A stretch of DNA of 64,000 nucleotides from Smallanthus sonchifolius (lineage: Eukaryota > Streptophyta > Magnoliopsida > Asterales > Asteraceae). The position numbers and the translations under genes are program-made. The notes beneath the pieces are model-generated. The model was not told the DNA's origin. It made no database searches and was given only the letters and a program-made list of their open reading frames with translations. Numbering within the stretch: position 1 is the stretch's first letter; every line of letters begins with the position of its first letter. Of this stretch, positions 23,900 to 35,352 are shown one piece after another. Location of the stretch: assembly GCA_023525975.1 (NCBI GenBank), contig CM042039.1, forward strand, positions 18,072,501 to 18,136,500, written 5' to 3'.

Positions 23900-26800
23900 G
23901 TCAATCAAGAAGAACCGGTGATAACATCTGGCATGTAGATAGTGGATGTTCAAGACATATGACTGGGCACTTTAACTTGCTGCAAGATTATCATCAAATT
24001 GATGGAGAGTATGTTGCTTTTGCTGGAAACCCAAGAGGAGGAAAGATTGAAGGACAAGGAACAGTATCAAATGGAGTAAATAGTCTGGAATTTGTCAACT
24101 TTGTTCCTCAGTTGAAATACAATCTGATGAGTGTTTCACAGATTTGTGATAAGGACTTCTGTGCGTTATTCAATTCAAAAGAATGTCTTATCTTGAAGCC
24201 AGGAGTGGTGATTCTGGAAGAACTTATTCTCATGCGTGCTCCCAAAAGATACAACACATATAGCTTGGATATGAACAACCCATCGGGCATTGAATCGTGT
24301 TTTCTCTCAAAGGCTTCTGAAGATGAATCTTTCCTGTGGCATAAGAGGTTGGGACATGTCAATTTCAAAACAATGAATCGACTGGTTCGAGGCAACCTAG
24401 TTACTGGATTACCTCTCAAAGATTTCACTCCTATGGAACACTGTATCTCATGTTCCAAAGGAAAACAGCACAAATATTTACATAAGCCTAAAACCACCAA
24501 TTTCATTGACTCTTCTCTCCAATTGCTTCACATGGATCTTTTTGGTCCAGTGAGTGTCATGAGTCTTGGACGAAAGTCATACTGTCTGGTGATAACAGAT
24601 GATTTTTCTCGATTCACTTGGGTGTTTTTCTTAGCCACGAAAGATGAGACGCCAGAGATTTTAAAAACCTATCTGCTTCAAATTGAGAACCTCTTCAATC
24701 TAAGTGTGAAGACTATCCGCAGCGATCATGGAACAGAATTCAAAAATGCAACTCTTGATTCCTTCTGTGAAAGCAAAGGAATTTCTCGACAATTTAGTGC
24801 ACCTCGTACTCCTCAACAAAATGGTGTAGCTGAAAGAAGAAACCGCACTTTAATTGAAGCTGCACGAACTATGATTGTTGACTCTAAGCTTCCCGTGACT
24901 TTCTGGGCTGAGGCGGTCAACACTGCATGTTTTGTGCAAAATCGGGTTTTTATCACTAAAAGTTGCAACAAGACACCTTATGAGATCATGTACAAGCGCA
25001 AGCCAGTTATTGATTTCTTCAGAAAATTTGGTTGTGTATGCACAATGCTGAACACTTCAGATCAGCTCAACATGTTTGAAGCCAAAGCTGATGAATGCTA
25101 TTTTGTTGGTTACTCATCCAATTAACGTGCTTTTCGTGTCTACCATAAGAAGAAAAGGATAGTGATGGAGTACATTGATATCAATTGGCATGAAAACAAT
25201 CATACGGACACAGGAGACGGTCCCAATTGGCTCTTTGACGTCGATTAAGTTTTTAAGTCATTTAATCTTCCTGATTTCTCTATTGAATCAACTCATGCTA
25301 ATCCTTACTTCTCTGTGAACAATCTAGGGAACATAAATGATCAAGGCTCTTCTTCATCTGCTCAGGTTGAAATTCCTGTGGTTGCTAATGCTGAATCTAA
25401 TATGGAGTCTTCCGGTTCTGGTGCAACAAGTGAAACTGTTGAAGATAACTCCATTCCAATAGTAGATGTTGCACCACAATCACCTGCTGAAGATCCTATT
25501 AATGATATTGCCGATCCTCTTGCTGAAAATCTTACCAATTTGGAAGAAGTCGTGGAAGAAGATGAAATTCCTCAACTGCGAATTCACAAGATTCATCCCA
25601 CCAATAACATCATTGGACCACTCAATGTGGGTGTTAGTACCCGAAGTGCCTGTGAAGCATTTGAAAACAACATGTTTTCTTGCTTCATCTCTCAAACTGA
25701 ACCAAAGAACATTAAAGCAGCTCTACTAGAAAACAACTGGGTGGAAGCAATGCAGGAAGAGCTACAGCAATTCTCAAAGCTACATGTGTGGAATTTGGTA
25801 GATCTTCCCAAGAACAAAGTTCCAATCGACACTCGTTGGGTTTTTCGCAACAAAAAGGATGAAGGCGGCACTGTGATTTGAAATAAAGCTCGTCTGGTGG
25901 TTCAAGGTTTCTATCAAGAAGAAGGGATTGACTATGAGGAAGTCTTTGCACCAGTGGCTCGTTTGGAAGCTATCAGAATGTTTCTCGCCTATGCAGCCTA
26001 CATGGACTTCACCGTCCATCAAATGGATGTCAAAAGCGCATTTTTGTATGGCAAAGTTCAAGAAGAAGTATATGTCAAGCAGCCGCCGGGTTTCATTGAT
26101 CCTAATTTTCCAGACCGTGTTTACAAGTTAGACAAAGCATTATACGGTCTTCACCAAGCACCTCGTGCGTGGTATGAAACTTTATCAAAGCATCTGCTTG
26201 AGAATGGTTTCACACGAGGAGCAATTGACCAAACTTTGTTCAAACGGAAGGAGGAAAAGGATACAATCATGGTGCAAATTTATGTGGATGATATCATTTT
26301 TGGATCTACAAATCCCCGTCTATGCAAAGAATTTGAAGAAGTGATGCGATCTAAGTTTGAGATGAGCTCCATGGGGGAAATGAAGTTCTTTTTTGGACTA
26401 CAAGTTGATCAGTCTGAATCAGGAATCCTTATCCATCAAGAAAAATACGTAAAAGAAACCTTGACCAAGTTCAAAATGGCTGATTCCCATCCAGTAAAAA
26501 CTCATGTGGAAGTTCGACATTGTTTGACTCTTGATGTGGATGGGGAAAGCTCTATGATACGATCTCTCATGTATCTCACGGCCAGCAGACCCGACATCAT
26601 GTTTGCAGTGTGCTTGTGTGCACGTTTTCAGGCTAATCCTAAACTCTCTCATTTATCTGCTGTCAAACGTATTTTAAGATATTTAAGGTATAAGCCAAAG
26701 TTGGGTTTGTGGTATCCTAAAACTGACTTGTTTGATATTGTGGCTTATTCAGATTCAGACTACGGGGGTTGCAACTTAGACCGAAAATCCACTTCTGGAG

Positions 26801-27189
26801 GTTGTCAATTCCTTGGCAACCGCCTTGTCTCATGGCAATGTAAGAAACAATCCACCGCCGAAGACGAATACATTGCCGCAGCCCTCTGTTGTTCCCAAGT
26901 CAGATGGATACACCATCAGATGCTTGACTATGGGATCACTTTCCATGAGACACCCATTCCGTGTGACAACACTGCCGTTCCCCATATCACCAAAAACCCC
27001 GTTCTGCATTCCAAAACCAAACACATTGAAATTAAACATCATTTTATTCGTGACTGTGTTGAAAAGAAGCATATTCGAATTGTTGAAGTCAAAACTAATA
27101 AACAAACCGCAGACATCTTCACAAAGGCTTTTGACTCTATCAGATTTGCCCAACTGGTGGAAATGCTTGGAATGATCAACTTTCAGTAA
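23900..27189 (+). pseudogene. pol: copia1 pol: protease, integrase, RT, RNase H, with three in-frame stops
   Basis: One reading frame holds the whole polyprotein. The aspartic protease core is DSGCSRHMTG (from 23938). The integrase HHCC region has HKRLGHVNFKT and CISCSKGKQHK; the integrase core has LLHMDLFGP, IRSDHGTEF and QQNGVAERRNRT (D, D, E present). RT is recognised by FAPVARLEAIRMFLAYAA, MDVKSAFLYG and the YVDD box at 26281-26292. RNase H has SDSDYGG and ADIFTKAF near the end. TAA at 25123-25125, TAA at 25246-25248 and TGA at 25879-25881 break it. Against copia2, about five residues are missing in RNase H after WQCKKQ. Enzyme centres are intact, so the decay is recent. Confidence 0.92.
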
Positions 27190-28260
27190 ATTGTGTAAAT
27201 ATATTTTTTTATTTTTATTATTAATTCTGTTTAAATTGTCTAAGAAAATTCCAAAAAGATTTTATTTTTTTTATGTACAGTATCCACGCTAATCTTTTGG
27301 GGGAGAAATATAATATTTTAATATTGAAAAGAATTGCTGTGTATATAATCTTACAAGTTGCATGAAAAAAATGAATCTGACCTTTGAGAAATGATAGTGT
27401 CTGATCTCATCTCTTGGACATGGAATAAACCAAAAGCGATGGTGTTTACTGAGGTATAGCTGGTAGGCCCGACATATGGTTAAAACTTGTAAGTAGTGTG
27501 AAATGTTAATATATATCTCATACTTGTGTGTTTGAATCCATTATTGAAACATCTAACCCATTTTTATATCTAAGAAAACCAATTCAATCAGATACAGGCT
27601 TACGTATTGGATTCCTATTCATACGCCAAGTGACCGTCAATATAACGATATTTACCACCGATGACCCCGTATGTTTTGCTTACGCAAAGATCTCGGGTGC
27701 TCATCCTTTTCCCATCCACTTGGATGATTTGACCCCGTCTGTTTTGCTTACGCAAAGATCTCGGGTGTTCAACTTTTTTCTATCCGCTTGGATAATTTTA
27801 CGACTTCTTCTGTTTTGCTTACGCAAAGATCTTGAATGCTCGTACCTTTTTAATATCTACTTGGATATATTTTATTTTAATTTTCTAAATCCACTTGGAT
27901 ATCTTATTTTATTTTGGTGGTACTTTGACATTACTAAGACGGTACCTTGGTTAATCAGAAAGAGATGATAGGATGAAAATGGGTACTTCTTGAGGATTGA
28001 TAGGTTTTCAAAATCATTTTATTTTAATATGTGGGGTACACCTTGTATATTGCTTAAATGGTACCTTCTAATCACATGAAATCTTTGTACAAACAAATGT
28101 TCGGGTTTACTTTGCACAAATACCAGCTATCTTCAGGGACTCACAGTAGTGAATTGCAAAAGGAAGTGTTTCAAGAGACTGACCAGATCTGATCTCATGT
28201 TGGATATTTTTCAAGAAGAAAAGTGTAAATATCTTGTGTATAATTTTATTTATTAAATAT
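27190..28260 (+). other. copia1 pol to extra-ORF spacer with internal purine tract and tandem repeat
   Basis: No gene. At 27298-27307 a purine run GGGGGAGAAA follows TTTT, resembling a polypurine tract far from the 3' LTR. At 27660-27880 a unit of about 67-72 bp repeats three times, each with TGTTTTGCTTACGCAAAGATCT and CCACTTGGAT. The frame at 27528-27968 crosses this repeat and looks spurious. Confidence 0.65.
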
Positions 28261-28261
28261 C

Positions 28262-28560
28262 AAAACTAGTTGTACATATCGAAACTACTTTGAACTATCG
28301 AAACTAGTTGTACATATCGAAACTACTTTGAACTATAGAAACTAGTTGTACATATCGAAACTACTTTGAACTATCGAAACTAGTTGTACATATCGAAACT
28401 AATTTGAACTATCGAAACTACTTTGTGCATATCGAAACTACTTTGACATATCGAAACTACTTTGTGCATATCGAAACTACTTTGACTTATCGAAACTACT
28501 TTGTACATATCGAAACTAGTTTGTCCTATCGAAACTAGTTGTTTCGACAGGGGCAATTTT
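28262..28560 (+). repeat. copia1 spacer array 1 of ATCGAAACTA words
   Basis: About twelve to fourteen copies of TATCGAAACTA(G/C) occur, alternating with TTGTACA, TTTGAAC or TTTGTGC linkers, mostly with a period of about 19 bp. The last copy completes the palindrome by adding TTGTTTCGA. These are the same words as in the LTR. Confidence 0.8.
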
Positions 28561-28740
28561 GTCTTTTGTCTCACGAGAATTTAAAGCCTTCATAAGCAAT
28601 CCCTCCCGTCATACTGATTCTTACTCGTATTCTTCAAAACCTTTTCGCCTTCTCCGTCATTCACAAAATCTCTCAAACCGTCGGTCTGAGTTGCAAGATA
28701 TCAGCTGATTTTCCCCGTTGTCTCTATCGTCTCCATCATC

Positions 28741-28915
28741 AGGTAACGTCTCATTACTTCTTTTTGATGATTTTTGCAAATACGGCAGACCCAGGGTTTC
28801 AAAATTTAAAATTTGTTTGACTAAATCTTCATAATAACAGTCGTTTGTGTGCTTCTCTGTGTTTGCATACATTTCAATCATCTTAGAACTCACGATTATT
28901 TGTGTATTCTTGCAG
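28741..28915 (+). other. Possible intron in the leader of the copia1 extra ORF
   Basis: CATCAG|GTAACG (28741/28742) is a good donor. TATTCTTGCAG (ending 28915) is a good acceptor after a T-rich run. A second acceptor-like TTTTACAG precedes the extra ORF ATG at 29463. A spliced subgenomic RNA would bring that ORF near the 5' end. Inference from consensus only. Confidence 0.35.
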
Positions 28916-29084
28916 ATAACATCTCACATTCGGTAAGATGAAGTTCCGTCACTTACAGGCCACTCTAAACCTTTCTTTTAAATTGTTTATATTAGTCTGA
29001 GTATAACAAATCAGAGAGGTTTGGGTTTCAAAACCAAGTAGTTTCGATAAAGGGTTTAACGCTTTCAAAATTTTCTTAAAAGGT

Positions 29085-29375
29085 TTTTTAATCGAAACTA
29101 CTAGTTTCGACACCCAAACTTGCCCTAGTATCTCTGATCGAAACTAGATAGTTTCGATAAGTTCATCTCCATCGAAATTAGTTGTTTCGACAGTTTTGAT
29201 CTCCATCGAAACTAGTTGTTTCGACAGTGTTGATCTCCATCGAAACTAGTTGTTTCAACAGTGTTGATCTCCATCGAAACTAGTTGTTTCGAAAGTGTTG
29301 ATCTCCATCGAAACTAGTTGTTTCGACAGTGTTGATCTCAATCGAAACTAGTTGTTTCGACAGTTAGGACTTCAA
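29085..29375 (+). repeat. copia1 spacer array 2, 34-bp tandem repeat
   Basis: Six to seven units of about 34 bp combine a GTTGATCTCC linker with ATCGAAACTAG and TTGTTTCGACAGT. They lie right before the extra ORF, just as the 33-bp array lies before gag. Confidence 0.85.
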
Positions 29376-29462
29376 ATTTTTTCTAAGTGTTGATATACCT
29401 TGTTTCGATTAAGTATTTTCAGAAATCTTACTTATTGTGCAAAATTGATGAATTTTACAGGT

Positions 29463-32363
29463 ATGGATCTTTTATTTGTAAACAGACACAATGTCTGTGC
29501 ATTCCTCAATACCAATGATCCAAAGGCTGTAGAGTTCATTCCTGTATTAAACTTCCTGGCAAACTCCAACATTAGCTTTGCCATCAGCAATAATCTGCCG
29601 GTGTTTGAGACAACTATAAGAGAATTCTGGGAGATTGCAGAAATCATCACAATTGAGAATATAGAGCACATTAGAGCAACTATGCGTGGCCAAGAAGTCT
29701 TACTTTCTGAAGCTACAATTAGAGAGGTGCTTCAGTTTAATGATAATCCAGATGCACCCATTGAATTCCCAATCTTCTATGTTAAAGAATGCTTCAGAAG
29801 ATTGAGTCATCCAGATGAATTCAAAAGTGGCCAGATAATCAAGAACTCCTTACCAAGCCACTGGAGATACATAGTGCACGTGTTTATTCACTGCCTATCA
29901 ATCAGAAAAGGATGGTTTGATTCAGCAAACAGCACTCTGGGCTCAGCTATTTTAGGGATAATCAAGGGAAGAGATTACAACTTTTCTGGCTTCATATTCG
30001 GACAGTTAAAAGACAATCTAACAGGAGCCGTGAAGGAGAAATTCATGGCATATCCTAGATTTTTACAAATTATCATCAATCATCTTCATCCTGAGCTGCC
30101 ACAAGGTGGGAACACCTTCGTGTTCGATCACATGATTGCCAAGACTCTTAGCTATATGAGAAGTACTAACAAGAGAACCAACAGGGCTATAGCTGACGTT
30201 CCCCTGTTTGGTCATATTATTGGTGAAGAAGAAGAATTTATCCCTGATATTGACCCTGATCTTGAAGAAGAGAACTCATCATCTGAAGAAGAAGAAATGG
30301 AAGTTGAGCAAGATCAAGGTAATGCACCTATTGATGAAGCTGAGATTGAGATAAACGTCCCTGATGTTCAAGAACAAGAACAACCGATCATTGAGCCTGT
30401 GATAGAGGCTCCTTTTGTTGAACAAATTCAGATAATTCAAGAGCCAACAGTTAATGTTGAAGCTGGAATGCATGAAGTTGAGGAGGAAGTTGCAAAATCA
30501 AGTGGAACTCTGGATGCAGAGATTTATGGATCTGACTACTACAAGTCTGATTCAGATGATAGAACAATGCATCCTGCATCTTCCTCCAAACGACAAGTTG
30601 AGTCAGGTTCTGATTTTGAGGAAGAAGAGCCTAAGGCAAAGAAAATCAAAACAGGATTTGAAGACTTGTCATCCTCATCAGACTCTCTACAACCTACTCC
30701 ACAACCATCTCCACAATCTACTCCACAACCATCTCCACAACCATCTCCACAACCTACTCCACAACCCACTCCACAACCATCTCCACAACAATCACCCATC
30801 CATACTACTCCCACATCACCAACTCATGATTCAGCCTCTCCTGTACCAAGAGTTAAAACTTTAAGTCTTGAACTGAAGAAAATGCAGGATAAGATTCAAG
30901 AGAAAGATGAAGAGATTGAAGGATTAAAAACTAATTTGCATGATGTCCAGGAAGAGGTTAAAGACCTGAAGCTGGAAGTTGGGGGTTTACATACCCAGAT
31001 TGAGGTCCAACAAACTCAACTTGAAACACAGCAGAAACTAATCTCAAAGCAAAATGAAGAATTCAAGGCTTTAGCTGAAGCAGTGGAGCAGCTCAAAGCC
31101 TCAATGGTTAAACCTGTGCAAAAACAACCAACTACTTCAACAACTCAAGGGGAGACCACATCTGTAGTTGAACTCTCATCTCCTGACCTTGTGACTAATC
31201 CAGAATCTGCACTAACTATATTTGCTGGCCATATTGAAAAGACAAAAGAGGTGGTTAAAGTCAAAGTTGAAGGTACAGAACTAAACCTTCCCTCAGCTAG
31301 TGAGAGAAGAGATGCAAGGAAGAGAGGGAAAGGGACTTCCATTGAAATAGAGACCGTGATTCTTGATGAAGAAGACATCCCATCTGATGATGAGCTGAAT
31401 GCCCTTTTAGATGACATTGAAAACTTTGGGTATAATGATCTTTATCCAGAAATCCTGACCACTGAAGAAAAGGAGACTGAGCGAACTAGATACTTTACGG
31501 AAGACGGAGATGAAATTCAAACCTTATCTGACGAAGAAAAAGGTGAAGATGATGTTCAGATTAATCTTATCAAAACAGTCACTCCTGAACCAACCACTAC
31601 AGTCTCCGAATCCGGTCCAGCACAAGATTCACCCTCGGTTGCTCCTGAACCTCCAATTTCAAGAAAGTCTTGGTTTAAGAAAATAATTCAGGAGGAAACC
31701 CCTAAGACATATGAATGGATAGAAGAGCATCAAGAACTAAAAAGGCCTCCAATTGGCTGGAAGTATGATGCTGAAAGGAAGCTCTTTATCATAAGAAGAT
31801 ATAGAGGGGGAGTTCAGCACTTTAAAAATATGACTGACTTCCAAACCCTTCCTTTCTATGACCTTAGGGATTTAGCCAAACTCCCCCTTCAAAACCTTGG
31901 GAAGGTCATGATGGCTTATGAATTTGAGAAATTTCTGCATTCTCAAGTCAATAATGATTTCAAAGGAATGAAGCCTAGGAAAACTCAAAAGAAGATCTCA
32001 AAGACTAGGTTTCATCCTAAGACTAACAAGCCATATGTGTTCTTAAGGTACAAGCCTGCCCACACTCACAAGACCATCACCATTCCAAAATTTGTACCTG
32101 TCCAGCTACAAACTTTCAGAAAGTGGTATTATGACCCAATCATTGGCAGTGCAATAATAAAGTGTGAGGGCAAGGAAGACATCACCATCTTTGAGCCCAT
32201 GGAGCTGTTTAAGTTTCAGCCTGAAGATCTGGAAATCCTTTTTCAGAATCACATTCAGGCATACAGTGATGAAGATGAAGCTGATGCTAAGGCCTACCAA
32301 CGGGTTGTATCTCTCCATGTTAAACCTTTTATACCGAGGACAACTGAAGGACCAGCTACTTAA
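29463..32363 (+). CDS. copia1 extra 3' ORF (so-called envelope-like), open
   Basis: The frame is open further upstream from a TTG, but the first ATG is 29463, giving 966 residues. N-terminal third: a globular domain with FWEIAEI, LSEATIREVLQF, SLPSHWRYIVHVFIHCLS, GWFDSANSTLGSAILGIIKG and MAYPRFLQIIINH. The closest pattern I know is the plant transposon-associated domain found beside SIRE-type elements. Middle: acidic stretch, a PQPSPQPT-type repeat (30690-30800) and a coiled coil (about 30860-31110). C-terminus: PPIGWKYDAERKLFIIRRYRG and a basic region. I see no signal peptide and no convincing membrane segment, so an envelope role is doubtful. A homologue lies in copia2 (54412-58631). Function unknown. 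Confidence 0.85.
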   Translation: MDLLFVNRHNVCAFLNTNDPKAVEFIPVLNFLANSNISFAISNNLPVFETTIREFWEIAEIITIENIEHIRATMRGQEVLLSEATIREVLQFNDNPDAPIEFPIFYVKECFRRLSHPDEFKSGQIIKNSLPSHWRYIVHVFIHCLSIRKGWFDSANSTLGSAILGIIKGRDYNFSGFIFGQLKDNLTGAVKEKFMAYPRFLQIIINHLHPELPQGGNTFVFDHMIAKTLSYMRSTNKRTNRAIADVPLFGHIIGEEEEFIPDIDPDLEEENSSSEEEEMEVEQDQGNAPIDEAEIEINVPDVQEQEQPIIEPVIEAPFVEQIQIIQEPTVNVEAGMHEVEEEVAKSSGTLDAEIYGSDYYKSDSDDRTMHPASSSKRQVESGSDFEEEEPKAKKIKTGFEDLSSSSDSLQPTPQPSPQSTPQPSPQPSPQPTPQPTPQPSPQQSPIHTTPTSPTHDSASPVPRVKTLSLELKKMQDKIQEKDEEIEGLKTNLHDVQEEVKDLKLEVGGLHTQIEVQQTQLETQQKLISKQNEEFKALAEAVEQLKASMVKPVQKQPTTSTTQGETTSVVELSSPDLVTNPESALTIFAGHIEKTKEVVKVKVEGTELNLPSASERRDARKRGKGTSIEIETVILDEEDIPSDDELNALLDDIENFGYNDLYPEILTTEEKETERTRYFTEDGDEIQTLSDEEKGEDDVQINLIKTVTPEPTTTVSESGPAQDSPSVAPEPPISRKSWFKKIIQEETPKTYEWIEEHQELKRPPIGWKYDAERKLFIIRRYRGGVQHFKNMTDFQTLPFYDLRDLAKLPLQNLGKVMMAYEFEKFLHSQVNNDFKGMKPRKTQKKISKTRFHPKTNKPYVFLRYKPAHTHKTITIPKFVPVQLQTFRKWYYDPIIGSAIIKCEGKEDITIFEPMELFKFQPEDLEILFQNHIQAYSDEDEADAKAYQRVVSLHVKPFIPRTTEGPAT

Positions 32364-32392
32364 TGAAGAGCTGAAGACGGTAATGCAACAGC

Positions 32393-32404
32393 TTATGGGG
32401 AGAT
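32393..32404 (+). other. copia1 polypurine tract
   Basis: ATGGGGAGAT lies directly before the 3' LTR and marks plus-strand DNA priming. Confidence 0.7.
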
Positions 32405-32967
32405 TGTAGAGTCATATCTTATATATAAGCTGTTGTCATTTATTGTTTGTTTAAACAGTTTTAGACTAGTTTACTTTATGTCATTTCATTAAATGTAATT
32501 TCAGTTTTCTGTAATTTACTGTTTTTATTTCTAAGTCTGGGCCATCGAAACTACTTAGTTTCGATTGAGTGTGTTCAATCGAAACTAGTAGTTTCGATAG
32601 ATGGTAGTTTCGACAGTCTGTGTATCGCTTGTAAATGGTCAATCGAAACTAGTAGTTTCGATTGAACATAGTTTCGATACTGTCACTACTATAAATAGCC
32701 TAGTTTGAGAATGTTTAGGAAGTGTGTAGCGGCTGTAACCCTGAACCTTCTCTTTCACATTTTTCCTGAATCAATACAATTTGCAGTTGTTTATTCACTG
32801 TGTTCTTACACTTTCATACCATTTGCGTGTTGATTCATAGTGTGGTTAGCCTGTTATCTTCACCAACACTGTTTCTATTATCTGTTTCACCACCATACAC
32901 ACAGTTTCCGCCTGTGTGTGTGTGTAATCGATCAAATTAATGATTTCAAGAGAAATCTGGACCTACA
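32405..32967 (+). repeat. copia1 3' LTR
   Basis: TGTAGAGTC... to ...GACCTACA, 563 bp, followed by the GCCTT duplication. It keeps the complete inverted-repeat array and TATA box. Confidence 0.92.
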
Positions 32968-35318
32968 GCCTTACTGGGCCTAGTTGGGTTAGCCCAACAA
33001 CTAGGCTTTAGGATCCTCAAATTTTGCAGGTGTCACATTCTCCCATCCTTAAAGAAATTTCGTCCTCGAAATTTGGTATACTTACTTGGAATAGGATTTT
33101 GTATCCTTACTCTACATCCGGATTCTCGGGGAGAGTTTGCACTTACTCGCATTGGCAGTCGGTATATGAAGGTAACATGTATATCTCATCAACTAACGAT
33201 GTTTAATGCGTATGGGTTTAAGATATTGTCCTATCACGTAACAGTAATCTTTACTTTTGAGCATGTATTATATCAAATAAGTAGCTTCAGGAAAACTCTT
33301 TGAATGTGACATCAAGTAAATGTAGTTAGCTATACCACTAAGTGATAAGGTCATCACTAGAGTTTCCTGAACGAAAGGAATTATAACCGAAGGGTTCACA
33401 TTCGTGTAATGAGTAAGCCATTAAGAGGATGCTTAGTCAATGTGAACTAAGATAGTGTGTTTTCACGAGTCAAGTGAACAACTTACAAACCAAGGTAGAA
33501 ATCAAGAATTTGATGTTGCAACATTTCGTTGTGTGGTCATTCCCATCCGAGTGAAGCTGTATGGTCATCATCGTTGGTAATGAAGAACGGAAGTGCATTC
33601 AGGCTTAAGGATTTTCGTGAGTGTTAGGCACATATTCTTTGTTCAGATTCGAGTTTTCTCTCTTGCAAACCAAATCGTGATAGAATCTAAAAGAAACCAT
33701 CGGAAGTCTAGTAAAATATGTTAGATGGCCTAATGAAATGTCCATGTGTCAGTTCATAATCCGGTGATTGATCAGTCATCGTAATGTGTTAATATCTCGG
33801 TGACTTCAATCCTTCTAGAACAAAAGATTCTAATTGACACTTCATCCGTCTAATCATAATGTTGGTGAAATTGATTCGATTGAGTTATAGTTATTAATAT
33901 TGACGTATAAAATTTTCTCACCAGGGAGTTGGACTATTTTAGGTAGAAATATTAAAGAAATGGATGTCAAACAATAAAGTCGAGGCAACGAAAAATTTCA
34001 TAGTGACATTGAATCATCTAGATTTCGATGGTTCATCAACAGGTGAAAGTGAACTTAGATGAAGAAAAAAGATGCCAAAGTATTTAAGGATGGTATAGTT
34101 GATTCGACTCAACATATACCAAAGGTGAATGAATCTTCACAGGGTTCAAAGAAATGTGTTTGAGAATAGTTGCAGTCCATCTAGATGAGGACGTAAAATT
34201 CATATCGTGAAAAGAGTCTCATAAAAGTAGTGTCTTTTGAAATCGATTCCGAGTTCGTCAACCATTAAATTGGTAGGCTTTGATGTAATATCATTTCCAA
34301 TTTAGTCTGGTGCTTGACTCTCTTTAGGTAGATGTTGAGAGTTTGACAAGAATCAAGTGTGATTTCTAGAATTTGTCGAACGTGAGGACGATATGTTCTT
34401 AGGTTCCTTAGAAAATATGTATAGATATCTCAAAGAGATCTTGGAAAAAGAATGAATATAATATTAAAAGGGAATTGGACAGTCGAAAGGAATGTTTATG
34501 TGCAGACTTTCAAGAGAACAATGTTAACTACGATTCGTCTTTTTTTCACCTTCCTGATGACATACAACTTTAAATGGTCCACAATCGAAGGACACAAAAA
34601 ATAATCTCTCAAATCTCAAAGTAGGTCCTTGATTTCACGTTTAAGTCGTCGAAACAGATCATAAGGTTTTCAAGACTTGCCTTGTGATCTATTGTTGAAG
34701 AGGGTCGAATTGATTATTTACCAACAACGGGTAGTAGAGTATGTATGTCCCGTCCTTGGATTTCGAATGGTATTATGATGAATTATCATTCCGTATTTCA
34801 CATGTATCAGTTATAGCCTTAAAGTCCTTAGCACAAGGGCTTAAGCCATAAAATTGGGCAATGAGTGTTAAGTCCAAGAGATTTGTATTTTCTATGCGTG
34901 CATTTAAGAGTTTATATATCAGAATCATGCTTTGATAGATAGGTAACGCAATCGAAAAGTGAAATTCTATAACTAAATCTCAAAAGTTGAAGTAGTACTT
35001 TATAGAGAATTTCCAGATTCAGTTCAAACACCAAGGTCAAATCAATGGATCCCTTCAAAGTTTCGGTCAAGATGGTCATGTCAATGAAGCCTCGATGAGA
35101 GTTTTGGATCCATTAGTATTCAATGATGAAAGAGATGATGTAAATTTTCACGTCACTTGTGGTAGCCTATCATATTACCTGATGCCTTTTGGCTCAACCC
35201 TTATGGTCATAGTGATTTCAATCATTAATCGAGTGACAGGGAATTGAGATTAGGGATAAGGATTAATCGTGAACTCTGGCTCGGACAGTAAGACTCACTA
35301 GAGTTCTCGTGCACCACA

Positions 35319-35352
35319 AATTATTATTACGCGTGCACCCGTAATGATAATT
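35319..35352 (-). other. Leader hairpin with GTGCAC loop (element A)
   Basis: In the RNA sense (minus strand) AATTATCATTACG pairs with CGTAATAATAATT (12 of 13). The 8-nt loop GGTGCACG contains the self-complementary GTGCAC. It lies about 1.0 kb downstream of the 5' LTR. Element B has the same structure at 44406-44441. Confidence 0.5.

Larger units (their letters stand above)
20103..32967 (+). mobile_element. copia1: SIRE-type Ty1/copia retrotransposon, 12.9 kb
   Basis: Complete structure: 5-bp duplication GCCTT (20098-20102, 32968-32972), TG...CA LTRs, a tRNA-Met type primer site, gag, pol in PR-IN-RT-RNase H order, a long spacer, an extra 3' ORF and a purine tract before the 3' LTR. The order and the extra ORF are those of the SIRE/Maximus lineage. 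It is inserted in the element A 3' LTR. Its LTRs differ at about 11 sites plus one 26-bp length difference by hand count. gag and pol carry stops, so it cannot move by itself, but the extra ORF is open. Confidence 0.93.
12171..33037 (-). mobile_element. Element A (Tekay-like gypsy) 3' LTR, interrupted
   Basis: This is the left LTR of a minus-strand element. Its left edge reads TATCACATCCCCAAATT, matching the right LTR edge TTTCACACCCCCAAATT at 36374. Its right edge ends GGTGTCACA at 33037, next to a purine tract on the minus strand (GGATGGGAGAA). It is split by a solo LTR (12964-14635), a hairpin MITE (17480-17769) and copia1 (20103-32967). Without the solo LTR and copia1 it is about 6.3 kb, larger than its partner region, because it carries two promoter-leader modules. 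Assignment to the Tekay-like group rests on similarity of edges and leader to element B. Confidence 0.75.

Noticed and set aside
27528..27968. 146-codon open frame after copia1 pol
   Set aside because: It spans a three-copy tandem repeat, has no domain pattern and lies in a non-coding spacer.
35110..35230. ATGCCTTTTGG word that could be an RT MPFG motif on the plus strand in element A
   Set aside because: Flanking residues do not fit RT and the strand is opposite to the element; a chance match is more likely.
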